A stretch of DNA of 64,000 bases from Bifidobacterium stellenboschense (GCF_000741785.1 NZ_JGZP01000005.1:31875-95874); one strand, 5' to 3'; shown: positions 53,332-62,747, counted from the first letter of the stretch. Made by a program: numbers and translations. The notes: generated from the sequence alone by a model not told the origin.

Positions 53332-53511
53332 TATAGTGGCAGTCACATCGCAAGGTTCGGGGGAACCGGCGATGTGATGTGAATCGGGACAATCGACGAT
53401 ACGCGTGGGGACACGTGCATCCCTCGTCCATCCGCCCGTCAGCGGATCGGACGGGACGATACGCGTGACCGCGGCGTCGAACCACATACCCAATACGGGA
53501 AGGGGATTACC
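53332..53511 (+). promoter_or_regulatory. promoter and structured leader of the ketopantoate-reductase-like gene
   Basis: -10 TATAGT (53332-53337) places the start near 53344, the first base of a hairpin with stem CACATCGC (53344-53351) / GCGATGTG (53369-53376) and inner GGTTC/GAACC. A second hairpin, CGTCCATCCGC/GCGGATCGGACG (about 53426-53455), is flanked by a direct repeat CGATACGCGTG (near 53397 and 53457). The leader is ~165 nt. Confidence 0.55.
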
Positions 53512-54549
53512 GTGGCATTATCATACGCGGTGCTCGGCTCGGGAGGCATGGGCATCCAATACGGGGTGCTGCTCCAGGAGTTCGCGCACAAGCACGTCGA
53601 CTTCATCGACACGTGGAGGCCGAACGTCGAGAAGATCCGCGAACAGGGCGGCGTCTACGTCTCACAGGACGGCGAGGACCGGCACCTCGTGCCCATCGAC
53701 ATCCACTATCCGGAGGACTACCACGGGAACCCGGACGTGTGGATCGTGTTCGTCAAACAGCAGCAGCTCGACGGATTCCTCAAACGCGCCTCGCACGCCG
53801 GGCTGTTCCGCGACCACCAGGTCGTGTTCTCCGCGATGAACGGCTACGGCCATTTCGAAAAACTCGGCGAATATTTCTCCCGCGACCGCATCTTCGGCGG
53901 CACCGCACTGATCGGAGCCTACGTGTACGGGCCGGGCGACGTGAACTTCACCGGCGGCAAGCACGCGAAGGCGATGAACATGTGCGCGTGGGACGAGCGG
54001 CGCACGCCGCTCGAACAGGAGATCCACGACGACTTCGCCGCCGCCACCCTCAACCCCACCATCGTCGACGACTTCCTCGGCATGTGCCTCGCGAAGATCG
54101 TGTTCAACTCCGTGCTCAACACGCTGTGCACGATGTACGAGATCCGCTTCGGCCAGTTCCACGCGAACCCCGGCGCGCGATGGATGACCGAACGAATCGT
54201 CGACGAGGCGTACACGGCCGCCGAGAAGGCCGGCATCACGCTGCTCGGCACGCGCGAGACGGAGGTCGAGACGATCCTGCACACCGCGGGCGTCGCCCAT
54301 CCGCTCCACTATCCGTCCATGTACCAGGACCTCACCAAGGGCCGGCCCACCGAAGTCGACTACATCAACGGCTACATCGCCCGGCTCGCCCGTGAGCATG
54401 GCGCCGAGGCACCGCTCAACGAGTTCCTCGTCCACGAGGTGCATCTCGCCGAACAGGCGTACGCGATCCACCATCCCGACATCGCCGAGGCGGCCGCGCG
54501 CAACGCCGACCGGCTCGCGAAGGACACGGCGGCCGCGCTCGCCGCGTGA
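53512..54549 (+). CDS. ketopantoate reductase (ApbA/PanE)-family oxidoreductase
   Basis: NADPH-dependent 2-dehydropantoate 2-reductase family, 345 aa. The N-terminal Rossmann start is YAVLGSGGMGIQYG, and the NADP-binding region continues to ~190 (VWIVFVKQQQLDGF, FSAMNGYGHFEKLG). The C-terminal helical domain has the catalytic-Lys region LAKIVFNSVLNTLCTMYEI and the late motif HYPSMYQDLTKGRPTEVDYINGY, which is the family hallmark. The GTG start at 53512 is supported by GAAGGGGA. Whether it makes pantoate or reduces another 2-oxo acid is open. It sits upstream of metQNI with a 93-nt gap. Confidence 0.87.
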   Translation: MALSYAVLGSGGMGIQYGVLLQEFAHKHVDFIDTWRPNVEKIREQGGVYVSQDGEDRHLVPIDIHYPEDYHGNPDVWIVFVKQQQLDGFLKRASHAGLFRDHQVVFSAMNGYGHFEKLGEYFSRDRIFGGTALIGAYVYGPGDVNFTGGKHAKAMNMCAWDERRTPLEQEIHDDFAAATLNPTIVDDFLGMCLAKIVFNSVLNTLCTMYEIRFGQFHANPGARWMTERIVDEAYTAAEKAGITLLGTRETEVETILHTAGVAHPLHYPSMYQDLTKGRPTEVDYINGYIARLAREHGAEAPLNEFLVHEVHLAEQAYAIHHPDIAEAAARNADRLAKDTAAALAA

Positions 54550-54642
54550 CCGCCCGCCGTCACGGCCGTGCGCCACGCACGCGCCATCACATGCCGGCGG
54601 AACCACACACTTGCCATCACACACATAGAGAAGGGAATCATC

Positions 54643-55545
54643 ATGTCCATCATCGCCACCACGCCGGGCCGCGCCACACGGCTCGCCACGACCGCCCGCC
54701 GCGTGATCGCCGCGGCCGTCTCCATCGCCGCGCTCGCCGGACTCGCCGCCTGCGGCTCCGCCAGCGCCGCCGGCACCTCCGCCTCCGACGCGATCGCCAA
54801 GCCGGCAAGCGGCAAGACCACGAAGATCGTCGTCGGCGTCGCCCCCGGCCCCTACGGCGACATGACCACCAAGGTGATCGCGCCGCTGCTCAAGAAGGAC
54901 GGCTACGAGCTCACCACCAAACTGTTCAACGACTACGTGCAGCCGAACAAGGCCCTCGCCTCCGGATCCATCCAGGCCGACCTGTTCCAGCACATCAACT
55001 ACCTGAAGAAGTTCTCCGCCGACAACAAGCTCGACCTGACCTCCCTCGGCCAGGTGCCCACGCTCGGCCTCGGCATCTACTCGAAGAAGTTCACGTCCGT
55101 CGACGCGATCAAGGACGGCTCCACCGTCGCCATCGCCAACGACGGCAGCAACCTCGCCCGTTCGCTCGGTGTGCTCGAACAGCAGGGGCTCGTCACCCTC
55201 AAGGGCGACGTCGACCCGACCAAGGCCACCGTCAACGACATCGCCACCAACCCGAAGAACCTCGTCATCAAGCCGATCGACGCCGCCCAGCTCGCCCGCG
55301 CGCTCGACAGCGTCGACGTGAGCCTCGTGCCCGGCAACTTCGCCTGGGCCGCCGGCCTCAAGCCCAAGCAGGCGCTCGCCATGGAGAAGCAGTCCGAAGG
55401 CGTGATCAACGTGTTCGTCGTGCGCACCAAGGACGCGAACGGCGACTTCGGCAAGAAGGTCAAGGCGCTGCTCGTCTCCGACGAATTCAAGCAGGCGATC
55501 GCCAAGAGCGAGTTCGCCGACTTCGGCAAGCCCACGACCTGGTGA
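54643..55545 (+). CDS. metQ: methionine ABC transporter substrate-binding lipoprotein
   Basis: NlpA-family lipoprotein, 300 aa, that binds methionine (or a related ligand). A signal peptide with lipobox LAAC ends near residue 37 (VSIAALAGLAAC). The mature domain has IVVGVAPGPYGDMTTKVIAPLL, NKALASGSIQADLFQHINYL, and QLARALDSVDVSLVPGNFAW. Ribosome binding site GAAGGGA. metN starts 7 nt after its stop. Confidence 0.93.
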   Translation: MSIIATTPGRATRLATTARRVIAAAVSIAALAGLAACGSASAAGTSASDAIAKPASGKTTKIVVGVAPGPYGDMTTKVIAPLLKKDGYELTTKLFNDYVQPNKALASGSIQADLFQHINYLKKFSADNKLDLTSLGQVPTLGLGIYSKKFTSVDAIKDGSTVAIANDGSNLARSLGVLEQQGLVTLKGDVDPTKATVNDIATNPKNLVIKPIDAAQLARALDSVDVSLVPGNFAWAAGLKPKQALAMEKQSEGVINVFVVRTKDANGDFGKKVKALLVSDEFKQAIAKSEFADFGKPTTW

Positions 55546-55552
55546 CGCGCGC

Positions 55553-56674
55553 ATGACGGCCACCACCAACGCGACAGCCACCGCGACCGCCGCCGGAACC
55601 GCTTCCGGCGGCGCCGCCGTCATCACGCTCGACCACGTCTCCGTCACCTTCCACGAGCGCGGACGCGTCATCGAAGCGGTGAAGGACGTGAGCCTCGCCG
55701 TCGCCGAAGGCGAGGTGTACGGCATCGTCGGCTTCTCCGGCGCCGGCAAATCCACGCTCGTGCGCACCATCAACCTGCTCGAACGCCCCACCGCCGGCCG
55801 CGTCCTCATCGACGGGCGCGACGTGACCGCCCTCACAGGCGGCGCGCTGCGCGACCTGCGCAAACGCATCGGATTCATCTTCCAGGGATTCAACCTGATC
55901 GGCAACGTCACCGTCGGCGAGAACATCGCATTCGCGCTCAAGGCCGGCGGGTGGCCGAAAGACGGCCGCAAGGCGCGCATCGGCGAACTGCTGCGGCTCG
56001 TCGGACTCGAATCCAAGGAGGACAGCTACCCGTCCAGCCTCTCCGGAGGCCAGCAGCAGCGCGTGTCCATCGCACGCGCGCTCGCCAACAAGCCGGAGAT
56101 CCTGCTGTGCGACGAGGCGACCAGCGCGCTCGACCTCGAAACCACCGAGGAGATCCTCGCGCTGCTCAAACGCATCAACCGCGAACTCGGCATCACCATC
56201 GTGTTCATCACCCACCAGCTCGACGTCGCCAAAACCGTGTTCGACCACGTCGCCGTCATGGAGCACGGACGCATCGTCGAACAGGGCGCGACGTTCGACG
56301 TGTTCGCCGAACCCGCGCACGACACGACGCGCGCACTCGTCGAACGCTACCTCGGCGTCGCCGTGCCGCCGCAGCTCGTCCCCGCGCTGCCCGCCGGCAC
56401 GATCGTCGAACTGCGCTACAAAGGCGACGACGCGCTCGAACCGCTCATCAGCGAGGTCGCGCGTGCGCACGACGTGACCATCGACGTGCTGCACGCCAAC
56501 GTCGAATACTTCGGCGCGCAGGCCATCGGCACGCTGCTCGTGCTCGTCTCCGGCGACGACGCGCCGCGCGCCGCCGCGCTGGCGGCGTTGCGGGCGCGCG
56601 TCTACGGATACCGGGAACTCGACCGTCGCGCGCTGGCCGCCGGCGCGCGCGACGATACGGAAAGCGAGGCATGA
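55553..56674 (+). CDS. metN: methionine ABC transporter ATPase
   Basis: ATPase of the methionine importer, 373 aa. Walker A is GFSGAGKST, the signature is LSGGQQQRVSIARAL, Walker B is ILLCDEATSALD, and the switch His lies in FITHQLDVAKTV. The C-terminal ~80 residues form a NIL regulatory domain (LISEVARAHDVTIDVLHANV), known in MetN for substrate inhibition by methionine. A ~22-residue Ala/Thr-rich N-terminus precedes the fold. ATGA overlap with metI. Confidence 0.94.
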   Translation: MTATTNATATATAAGTASGGAAVITLDHVSVTFHERGRVIEAVKDVSLAVAEGEVYGIVGFSGAGKSTLVRTINLLERPTAGRVLIDGRDVTALTGGALRDLRKRIGFIFQGFNLIGNVTVGENIAFALKAGGWPKDGRKARIGELLRLVGLESKEDSYPSSLSGGQQQRVSIARALANKPEILLCDEATSALDLETTEEILALLKRINRELGITIVFITHQLDVAKTVFDHVAVMEHGRIVEQGATFDVFAEPAHDTTRALVERYLGVAVPPQLVPALPAGTIVELRYKGDDALEPLISEVARAHDVTIDVLHANVEYFGAQAIGTLLVLVSGDDAPRAAALAALRARVYGYRELDRRALAAGARDDTESEA

Positions 56675-57336
56675 CGATGGACTCGACATGGCAGATACTC
56701 CACGACAATCTCGGCAAGGCGCTCGCCGACACCGCATACATGGTGGTCGTCGCCACCGTGATCGGTGTCGTGCTCGGCACGCTGATCGCGCTCCTGCTGT
56801 ACGTGACCGAAAACCGTCTGTTCACGCCGCACGCCGGCGTGAACACGGTCGTCGGATTCATCGTCAACGCGATCCGCTCCCTGCCGTTCCTCATCCTCAT
56901 GGTCGTGCTCATCCCGCTCGTCCAACTGCTCATCGGCGACCCGTACACGCCCACCGGCGGCGCGATCTCGCTGTCCATCGCCGCCGTGCCGTTCTTCGCG
57001 CGCGTCGCCGAAAGCGCGTTCAGCGAAGTCGATCCGGGACTGCTGGAGGCGGCCGTCTCCACCGGCGCGACCATCCCGCAGATCATCGTCGGTGCCGTGT
57101 TCCCGCAGGCGTTGCCCTCGTTCATCCGCGGCGTCGTGCTCACCGTGATCTCGCTGATCGGATACTCGGCGATGGTCGGCACGATCGGCGCGGGCGGCAT
57201 CGGCGACATGGCCATCCAATACGGCTACAACCGCTACGAGACCGGCGTGCTCGTCGCCATCGTCGTGATCCTCATCGCGCTCGTCCAGGTCATCCAATGG
57301 GTCGGCGACTGGGCGGCGCGACGCGTGACGCATTGA
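56671..57336 (+). CDS. metI: methionine ABC transporter permease
   Basis: Five-helix membrane subunit, 221 aa. Typical MetI features are the N-terminal LADTAYMVVVATVIGVVLGT, NAIRSLPFLILMV, the coupling region ESAFSEVDPGLLEAAVSTGA, and GAVFPQALPSFIRGVVLTVI. It completes the metQNI operon; map follows after 84 nt. Confidence 0.94.
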   Translation: MTMDSTWQILHDNLGKALADTAYMVVVATVIGVVLGTLIALLLYVTENRLFTPHAGVNTVVGFIVNAIRSLPFLILMVVLIPLVQLLIGDPYTPTGGAISLSIAAVPFFARVAESAFSEVDPGLLEAAVSTGATIPQIIVGAVFPQALPSFIRGVVLTVISLIGYSAMVGTIGAGGIGDMAIQYGYNRYETGVLVAIVVILIALVQVIQWVGDWAARRVTH

Positions 57337-57420
57337 CGAGGCGGCGCACTATCGTGAGAACCAGTCTCGACAGGGCGTTCCCGCCCATCGGAACCTAGGT
57401 AGAAAGATTCTGGAAGTCTC

Positions 57421-58197
57421 ATGATCGAACTGAAGACCCCTCGCGAAATCGAGGAGATGAAGCCCGCCGGCCGTTTCGTCGGCTCCATCCTGCGCGAACT
57501 CAAGGAATACACGAAGGTCGGCACCAACCTGCTCGACATCGACGAATTCGTCCACAAGAAGATCGTCGACCGCAAGGGTGCCGAATCCTGCTACGTGGAC
57601 TACGCGCCCGATTTCGGCACCGGACCGTTCGCCCACTACATCTGCACCTCCGTCAACGACGCGGTGCTCCACGGCGTGCCCTACGACTACAACCTCAAGG
57701 ACGGCGACCTCGTCTCCCTCGACCTCGCGATCAGCGTCGACGGCTGGGTGGGCGACTCGGCCATCAGCTTCGTGGTCGGCAAGGACAAGGATCCGGAGGA
57801 CCTGCGCCTCATCAAGTGCACCGAGGAGGCGCTCGCCGCCGCCATCGAAGTCGCGCAGCCCGGCAACCGCCTCGGCGACGTGTCCAGCACGATCGGCGAC
57901 ATCGCACGCGAATACGGCTACCCGATCAACCTCGAATTCGGCGGCCACGGCGTCGGCCACATCATGCACGGCGACCCGCACGTGCCGAACGACGGCAAGG
58001 CGCGCCACGGCTACAAGCTGCGCCCGGGCCTCGTCATCGCCATCGAACCGTGGTTCCTCAAGACCACCGACGAGATCTACCAGGATCCGACGGACGGCTG
58101 GACCCTGCGCTCCGAGGACGGCTCCCGCGGCGCCCACAGCGAGCACACCATCGCCATCACCGAAAACGGCCCGGTGATCCTCACCACGCGCGAGTAG
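57421..58197 (+). CDS. map: methionine aminopeptidase, type I
   Basis: Removes N-terminal Met from nascent proteins, cytosolic, metal-dependent, 258 aa. Metal ligands appear in order: the Asp pair in SLDLAISVDGWVGDSAIS, His in GGHGVGHIMHGDP, Glu in VIAIEPWF, and Glu in HSEHTIAITENGP. Position after metQNI suggests a local methionine-related grouping. Ribosome binding site near GGAAG. Followed by REP elements. Confidence 0.96.
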   Translation: MIELKTPREIEEMKPAGRFVGSILRELKEYTKVGTNLLDIDEFVHKKIVDRKGAESCYVDYAPDFGTGPFAHYICTSVNDAVLHGVPYDYNLKDGDLVSLDLAISVDGWVGDSAISFVVGKDKDPEDLRLIKCTEEALAAAIEVAQPGNRLGDVSSTIGDIAREYGYPINLEFGGHGVGHIMHGDPHVPNDGKARHGYKLRPGLVIAIEPWFLKTTDEIYQDPTDGWTLRSEDGSRGAHSEHTIAITENGPVILTTRE

Positions 58198-58229
58198 GGA
58201 GTCGTCGCGCGCACGCGTGGCCGTGACAT

Positions 58230-58463
58230 GTCGCCCCCGCCGGCGGGACATTCGTGCCGTCGATGACGATTCGACGGCCGCCGGTATCGTCGCCCCCGCT
58301 GGCGGGGGCTGTCCGTCCTTGGACGGACTGGGGTGGTCTCTTGGCTCGGTTGGCCTTGGGACCACCCCCAGTCGCTTCGCCGACAGCCCCCGACGTTATG
58401 TGCGACGTGCGCGGTGCGCACTGCTATGGAACAGTCCACAGGACTGTTCCATCCAGCGGGGGC
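58230..58463. repeat. REP array: type A unit and inverted type C element
   Basis: A partial GC block (58231-58246) precedes a type A unit at ~58290-58339 (second stem GTCCGTCC/GGACGGAC). After a 20-bp spacer comes an inverted type C element (58360-58463) with the GTGCGC and ATGGAACAGTCC hairpins. The gap holds no gene. Confidence 0.88.
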
Positions 58464-58559
58464 ATTTGTTTGCGTTCCGGGTAGTGGGCAATGGGGGGGC
58501 TGTGGAAACATGGGGCGGCTATGGTGGCCGGCAACATCGAACAGGAATGAGGTCACCCC

Positions 58560-59852
58560 ATGGCAACAGCACAGCTGAACGTCGACGATAGCAAGTACAC
58601 GCTGCCGGTCGTCGAGGCCACCGTCGGACCGGACGGCATCGTCGTGTCCAAACTGCGCAACGACGGCTGGGTGACGCTCGACCCCGGCTTCCTCACCACC
58701 GCGCAATGCGAGTCGAAGATCACGTACATCGACGGCCAACATTCGATCCTGCGCTACCGCGGCTACCCGATCGAGCAGTTGTGCGAGAACTCCGACTTCC
58801 TCGAGGTCGCGTGGCTGCTGCGCCACGGCGAACTGCCCAACAAGGAGCAGTACGAGAAGTTCGTCTCCGCCATCAATCACCGCACGATGGTGGGGGAGGA
58901 CTTCCGCACGTTCATGGGCTCGTTCCCGCGCACCGCGCATCCGATGAGCGTGCTCGCCTCCGCGATCAACGCGCTCGCCACGTTCTATCCGGACACGACC
59001 GACATCACCGACTCCGACCAGCTCGACGAATCGGCGATTATCATCATGGCGAAGGTGCGCACCATTGTCTCGTACATCTTCCGCCGCCGCCGTGACGAGC
59101 CGATGCTGTACCCGGACTACGCGCGCGGCTACGTGGACGACTTCCTGCGCATGTGCTTCGCCGTGCCGTACGAGCCGTTCGAATCCGACCCGCTGTACGT
59201 GCACGCGCTCGGCCGCCTGCTCATCATCCACGCCGACCACGAGCAGAACTGCTCCACGTCGGTCGTGCGCATCGCCGGCAGCGCGCACGCGAACCTGTAT
59301 TCGGCGGTCGCGGCCGGCGTCAACGCGCTGTCCGGACCGCTGCACGGCGGCGCGAACGAGGCCGTCCTGCGCCAGTTGAAGGCGATCCGCGACTCCGGCA
59401 AGTCGGTGCGCGAGTTCGTCGAGGACGCCAAGCGCGACGGCCACCGCATCTCCGGACTCGGCCACCGCGTCTACAAGTCGTACGATCCGCGCGCGGCCAT
59501 CGCCAAGACGTATCTCGAGAAGATCATGGACCGCGAGGACACGTCGAAGCTGCCGGCCGACGAACGCGCCCTGTTCGACGTGGCCACCGAGCTCGAGGAC
59601 ATCGCGCTCCACGACGACTACTTCGTCTCGCGCCACCTCTACCCGAACGTCGACTTCTACACGGGCCTGATCTACCGGGCGATCGGCTTCGACCCGGCCA
59701 TGTTCACCACGCTGTTCGCGCTGGGCCGCATCCCCGGATGGATCGCCCAGTACCGCGAGATGCTCGACGACCCGGCCACCAAGATCGGCCGACCGCGCCA
59801 GGTCTACACCGGCGCCGTCAAGCGGGATTACGTGCCGCTGGAAGAGCGGTAG
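58560..59852 (+). CDS. gltA: citrate synthase
   Basis: Condenses acetyl-CoA and oxaloacetate. The 430-aa protein is type II-like. Catalytic regions are the His in GPLHGGANEAV and the His in LGHRVYKSYDPRA. Other family segments are YRGYPIEQLCE, PDFLRMCFA-like VDDFLRMCFAVPYEP, and PNVDFYTGLIYRAIG near the C-terminus. Bifidobacteria run a partial TCA route for glutamate synthesis, so that role is likely. AGGAATGAGG precedes the ATG. REP arrays flank it on both sides. Confidence 0.96.
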   Translation: MATAQLNVDDSKYTLPVVEATVGPDGIVVSKLRNDGWVTLDPGFLTTAQCESKITYIDGQHSILRYRGYPIEQLCENSDFLEVAWLLRHGELPNKEQYEKFVSAINHRTMVGEDFRTFMGSFPRTAHPMSVLASAINALATFYPDTTDITDSDQLDESAIIIMAKVRTIVSYIFRRRRDEPMLYPDYARGYVDDFLRMCFAVPYEPFESDPLYVHALGRLLIIHADHEQNCSTSVVRIAGSAHANLYSAVAAGVNALSGPLHGGANEAVLRQLKAIRDSGKSVREFVEDAKRDGHRISGLGHRVYKSYDPRAAIAKTYLEKIMDREDTSKLPADERALFDVATELEDIALHDDYFVSRHLYPNVDFYTGLIYRAIGFDPAMFTTLFALGRIPGWIAQYREMLDDPATKIGRPRQVYTGAVKRDYVPLEER

Positions 59853-59930
59853 CAACGACGTGGCACCCGCTGGCGGGCCGATGAACGGCCCGTACGGGAT
59901 TCACGCCGCTGAGTGGCGGCCGTATGACTT

Positions 59931-60052
59931 GGCCCCCGCCAGCGGGGGCTGTCGAACGCAGTGAGACTGGGGTGGTCGCAGGCGGAACGCTTATGTTCCC
60001 GCCGTGACCACCCCCAGTCCGCTAACGCGGACAGCCCCCGCCAGCGGGGGCC
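59931..60052. repeat. type A REP inverted pair
   Basis: Unit 59931-59978 (CCCCCGCCAGCGGGGG, variable second stem, GGGGTGGTC) and inverted unit 60006-60052 (stem GTCCGC/GCGGAC) around a 27-bp spacer. It lies between convergent gltA and dapD and may terminate both. Confidence 0.88.
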
Positions 60053-60060
60053 GATATGGG

Positions 60061-61080
60061 TCAGTTCTTATGCAACTTGGCGTTGAGTTCGATGCCGGTC
60101 TTGCGGTAGCGGGCCTCGATGCGGCCGTTCACCGAATTGCGGATGAACAGGATGTTGTCCTTGCCGGACAGGTCCGCGCCCTTGACGACTTCGAGCGGTT
60201 CGCCGGCGGCGGCCTTCGCCTTGTCCCAGATGGTGACCTTGGTGCCGGCGGTCACGTACAGGCCCGCCTCGACGACGCAGTTGTCGCCCAGGGAGATGCC
60301 GATGCCCGCGTTCGCGCCGAGCAGGGAGTGCTCGCCGATCGAATTGCGCAGCTTGCCGCCGCCGGACAGGGTTCCCATGATCGAGGCGCCGCCGCCGATG
60401 TCGGAGCCGTTGCCGACGACCACGCCCTGCGAGACGCGGCCCTCGACCATCGAGACGCCGAGCGTGCCGGCGTTGAAGTTCACGAAGCCGGCGTGCATGA
60501 CGGTGGTGCCCTCGGACAGGTGGGCGCCCAGACGCACGCGGTCGGCGTCGCCGATGCGCACGCCGGACGGCACGACGTAGTCGATCATGCGCGGGAACTT
60601 GTCGACGCCCAGCACGTTGACCGAGGCGGCCGGGGCGGCGGCCGGCAGGCCGGCGTTCGCGGCGAACGACTGGGCGGCCGCGGTGGCGGCGGCCTCCACG
60701 TCGGCCTTGCGGGCGTTGAAGTCCTCGACGGCGAACGGGCCGTAGTTGGTCCACACGACGTTGTTGAGCGCGCCGAAGATGCCGTCCAGGTTGAGCGTGT
60801 TCGGCTTGGCGAGGCGCATGCTCAGCAGGTGCAGCTTCAGGTAGGCGTCCTCGGCGTTGGCGACGGGCGCGTCCAGATCGCTCACGGTGAACACGGGCAC
60901 GCGGCGCACGCCGCGGGCGTCGGCTTCGTCGTGGGCGAGTACGCCGAAGTCGTGGTTCGGACGGTCCGCCTCGGCGGGCGCGGCACCGAGCGCGAGGCTC
61001 GGATACCACACGTCCAGGGTGTTGCCGGCGGCGTCGATGCTCGCCAGGCCCCAGCCGTACGCGGTGCGTTCATCAGTCAT
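60061..61080 (-). CDS. dapD: 2,3,4,5-tetrahydropyridine-2,6-dicarboxylate N-succinyltransferase
   Basis: Succinylase step of lysine/diaminopimelate synthesis. The 339-aa protein is the actinobacterial form: an N-terminal domain (~1-150), then a left-handed beta-helix ([54 protein letters not shown]) and a C-terminal strand region. The ATG at 61080 is preferred because AAGGAG lies ~8 nt upstream; another ATG at 61086 is too close to it. It diverges from the leaderless small gene and prfB. Confidence 0.94.
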   Translation of the reverse strand: MTDERTAYGWGLASIDAAGNTLDVWYPSLALGAAPAEADRPNHDFGVLAHDEADARGVRRVPVFTVSDLDAPVANAEDAYLKLHLLSMRLAKPNTLNLDGIFGALNNVVWTNYGPFAVEDFNARKADVEAAATAAAQSFAANAGLPAAAPAASVNVLGVDKFPRMIDYVVPSGVRIGDADRVRLGAHLSEGTTVMHAGFVNFNAGTLGVSMVEGRVSQGVVVGNGSDIGGGASIMGTLSGGGKLRNSIGEHSLLGANAGIGISLGDNCVVEAGLYVTAGTKVTIWDKAKAAAGEPLEVVKGADLSGKDNILFIRNSVNGRIEARYRKTGIELNAKLHKN

Positions 61081-61173
61081 CTGCATTGCTCCTTAATACA
61101 TTGGGATACAGGTTGCTTCCGCATCCCACCTTAGTCGGCGCGGGCGTCGGAGGCCGGACGCCTGCCCAAGTGA

Positions 61174-61230
61174 TGTTCCACGGGGTGTTTCACGGGCGTG
61201 CCCTACGGTGTTCCACGGGTGTTCTACGGC
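61174..61230. repeat. five-copy 11-12 bp tandem array upstream of dapD and the small membrane gene
   Basis: Units start at 61174 (TGTTCCACGG), 61186 (TGTTTCACGG), ~61198 (degenerate, ends CCCTACGG), 61209 (TGTTCCACGG) and 61220 (TGTTCTACGG). The period is 11-12 bp, close to one helical turn. It lies ~95 bp upstream of the dapD start and ~65 bp upstream of the -10 of the small gene. Confidence 0.8.
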
Positions 61231-61291
61231 GTGAGACGCGCCGCGTTACGCCCGTGGCCGAGTGCGCCGGGCCGTTGACCAAGCGATGGGG

Positions 61292-61297
61292 TACAAT
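61292..61297 (+). promoter_or_regulatory. -10 element of a leaderless small gene
   Basis: TACAAT ends 8 nt before the GTG at 61306. A TTGACC (61275-61280) lies upstream, but at only 11 bp spacing. Confidence 0.55.
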
Positions 61298-61305
61298 CGC
61301 GCATC

Positions 61306-61440
61306 GTGAGTGACTATCAGCAGGATGAGCGCGGCAACCGCGAGCGCCGCCGCCGCACCATGGTGCGCGCGGTGTGCATCGTCATAGCCGCCGCCATGCT
61401 GATCTCCTTGGTGGTTCCCGCCATCTACGCCGGTCTTTGA
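61306..61440 (+). CDS. 44-aa single-pass membrane peptide
   Basis: GTG-started, probably leaderless small gene. The peptide has a charged N-terminus (SDYQQDERGNRERRRRTM) with a run of four Arg, one transmembrane helix (~20-41, VRAVCIVIAAAMLISLVV) and ends PAIYAGL. The positive cluster predicts an N-in topology. There is no Shine-Dalgarno, and the -10 is at leaderless distance. Such small proteins are easily missed. Neighbours are dapD (divergent) and prfB (180 nt downstream). The function is unknown. Confidence 0.72.
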   Translation: MSDYQQDERGNRERRRRTMVRAVCIVIAAAMLISLVVPAIYAGL

Positions 61441-61622
61441 CGTCCCGTCACGCGTGTTCCCGCGTGACGTCCAGCCTCGCATACCCTCGGCAGGTTCGCG
61501 GCCGGCGGGGCATGCGGCGAAAGGCGCGTCGCGCATCCGCCGGACGGGGAGGGGAGCACGAGGCCCGAAGACGGGCGGCATCCCAAGGTTTTCCAAAGGT
61601 ATGAAACATAAGGTAGACAACG

Positions 61623-62747
61623 ATGGCTGAATTTGATTATTCGCAGGCGATCGCCGACGTGCGCGCCAAGTACGACTCCATCGCCAAGGCGCTGGACGTG
61701 GATCGCATGAAGGCGGACATCGCCGAGCTCGAGCAGCAGGCGGCCGCCCCCGGTCTGTGGGACGATCCGGAGAACGCGCAGAAGGTGACGAGTCGCCTGT
61801 CCGCCGCCGAATCGCAGTTGAAGAAGCTCACCTCCGCGGCCTCCCGCATCGACGACGTGGAGACGCTCGTCGAGCTCGGCCGCGAGGAGGAGGATCAGGA
61901 GTCGCTCGACGAGGCGCAGACCGAGCTCGGCTCGATCGCCGACGATCTCGCCGCGATGGAGATTCAGACCCTGCTCGACGGCGAGTACGACGAGCGTTCC
62001 GCCGTGGTGACAATCCGCTCCGGCGCGGGCGGCGTCGACGCGGCCGACTTCGCGCAGATGCTGCTGCGCATGTACCTGCGCTACTGCGAGCGCATGGGCT
62101 TCAAGGCGAAGGTGATGGACACCTCGTATGCGGAGGAGGCGGGCATCAAGTCCGCGACCTTCCAGGTGGACGCGCCGTACGCGTACGGCCGTCTGAGCGT
62201 CGAGGGCGGCACGCACCGTCTCGTGCGCATCTCCCCGTTCGACAATCAGGGCCGCCGTCAGACCAGCTTCGCCGCCGTCGAGGTGGTGCCGCTCGTCGAG
62301 GCGACCGACCACATCGACATCCCGGACACCGACATCCGCGTCGACACGTACTGCTCCTCCGGCCCCGGCGGCCAGGGCGTGAACACGACCTACTCGGCCG
62401 TGCGCATCACCCACCTTCCCACCGGTCTCGTCGTGACGATGCAGGACGAGCGTTCGCAGATCCAGAACCGCGCCGCCGCCATGGCCGTGCTCCAGTCCCG
62501 ACTGCTCGTGCTGCGCCACGAGGAGGAGGCAAAGAAGAAGAAGGAGCTCGCCGGCGACATCAAGGCCAGCTGGGGTGATCAGATGCGCTCCTACGTGCTG
62601 CACCCGTACCAGATGGTCAAGGATCTGCGCACCGGCTACGAGACCAGCCAGACCCAGGCCGTGTTCGACGGCGATCTCGACGGCTTCATCCAGGCGGGCA
62701 TCCGCTGGCGTCACGAGCAGCGCCGCGCCGCCAAGGAAGAGGCCTAG
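61623..62747 (+). CDS. prfB: peptide chain release factor 2
   Basis: Recognises UAA and UGA. The 374-aa protein has the RF2 tripeptide SPF in [15 protein letters not shown] and the GGQ loop in [15 protein letters not shown]. The reading frame is continuous from the ATG, so the programmed frameshift found in many other bacteria is absent. AAGG lies upstream of the start. prfB-ftsE is the standard actinobacterial order. Confidence 0.97.
   Translation: MAEFDYSQAIADVRAKYDSIAKALDVDRMKADIAELEQQAAAPGLWDDPENAQKVTSRLSAAESQLKKLTSAASRIDDVETLVELGREEEDQESLDEAQTELGSIADDLAAMEIQTLLDGEYDERSAVVTIRSGAGGVDAADFAQMLLRMYLRYCERMGFKAKVMDTSYAEEAGIKSATFQVDAPYAYGRLSVEGGTHRLVRISPFDNQGRRQTSFAAVEVVPLVEATDHIDIPDTDIRVDTYCSSGPGGQGVNTTYSAVRITHLPTGLVVTMQDERSQIQNRAAAMAVLQSRLLVLRHEEEAKKKKELAGDIKASWGDQMRSYVLHPYQMVKDLRTGYETSQTQAVFDGDLDGFIQAGIRWRHEQRRAAKEEA

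Noticed and set aside
58077..59855. Minus-strand open frame covering gltA and the repeat array
   Set aside because: Antisense of citrate synthase; its N-terminal part is translated repeat sequence.
61174..61230. parS centromere site
   Set aside because: Only direct TGTTYYACG half-sites are present; the palindromic second half (CGTGNAACA) is missing.
61623..61760. Programmed frameshift in prfB
   Set aside because: The frame is continuous through the N-terminal region and no early in-frame UGA with an internal Shine-Dalgarno is present.
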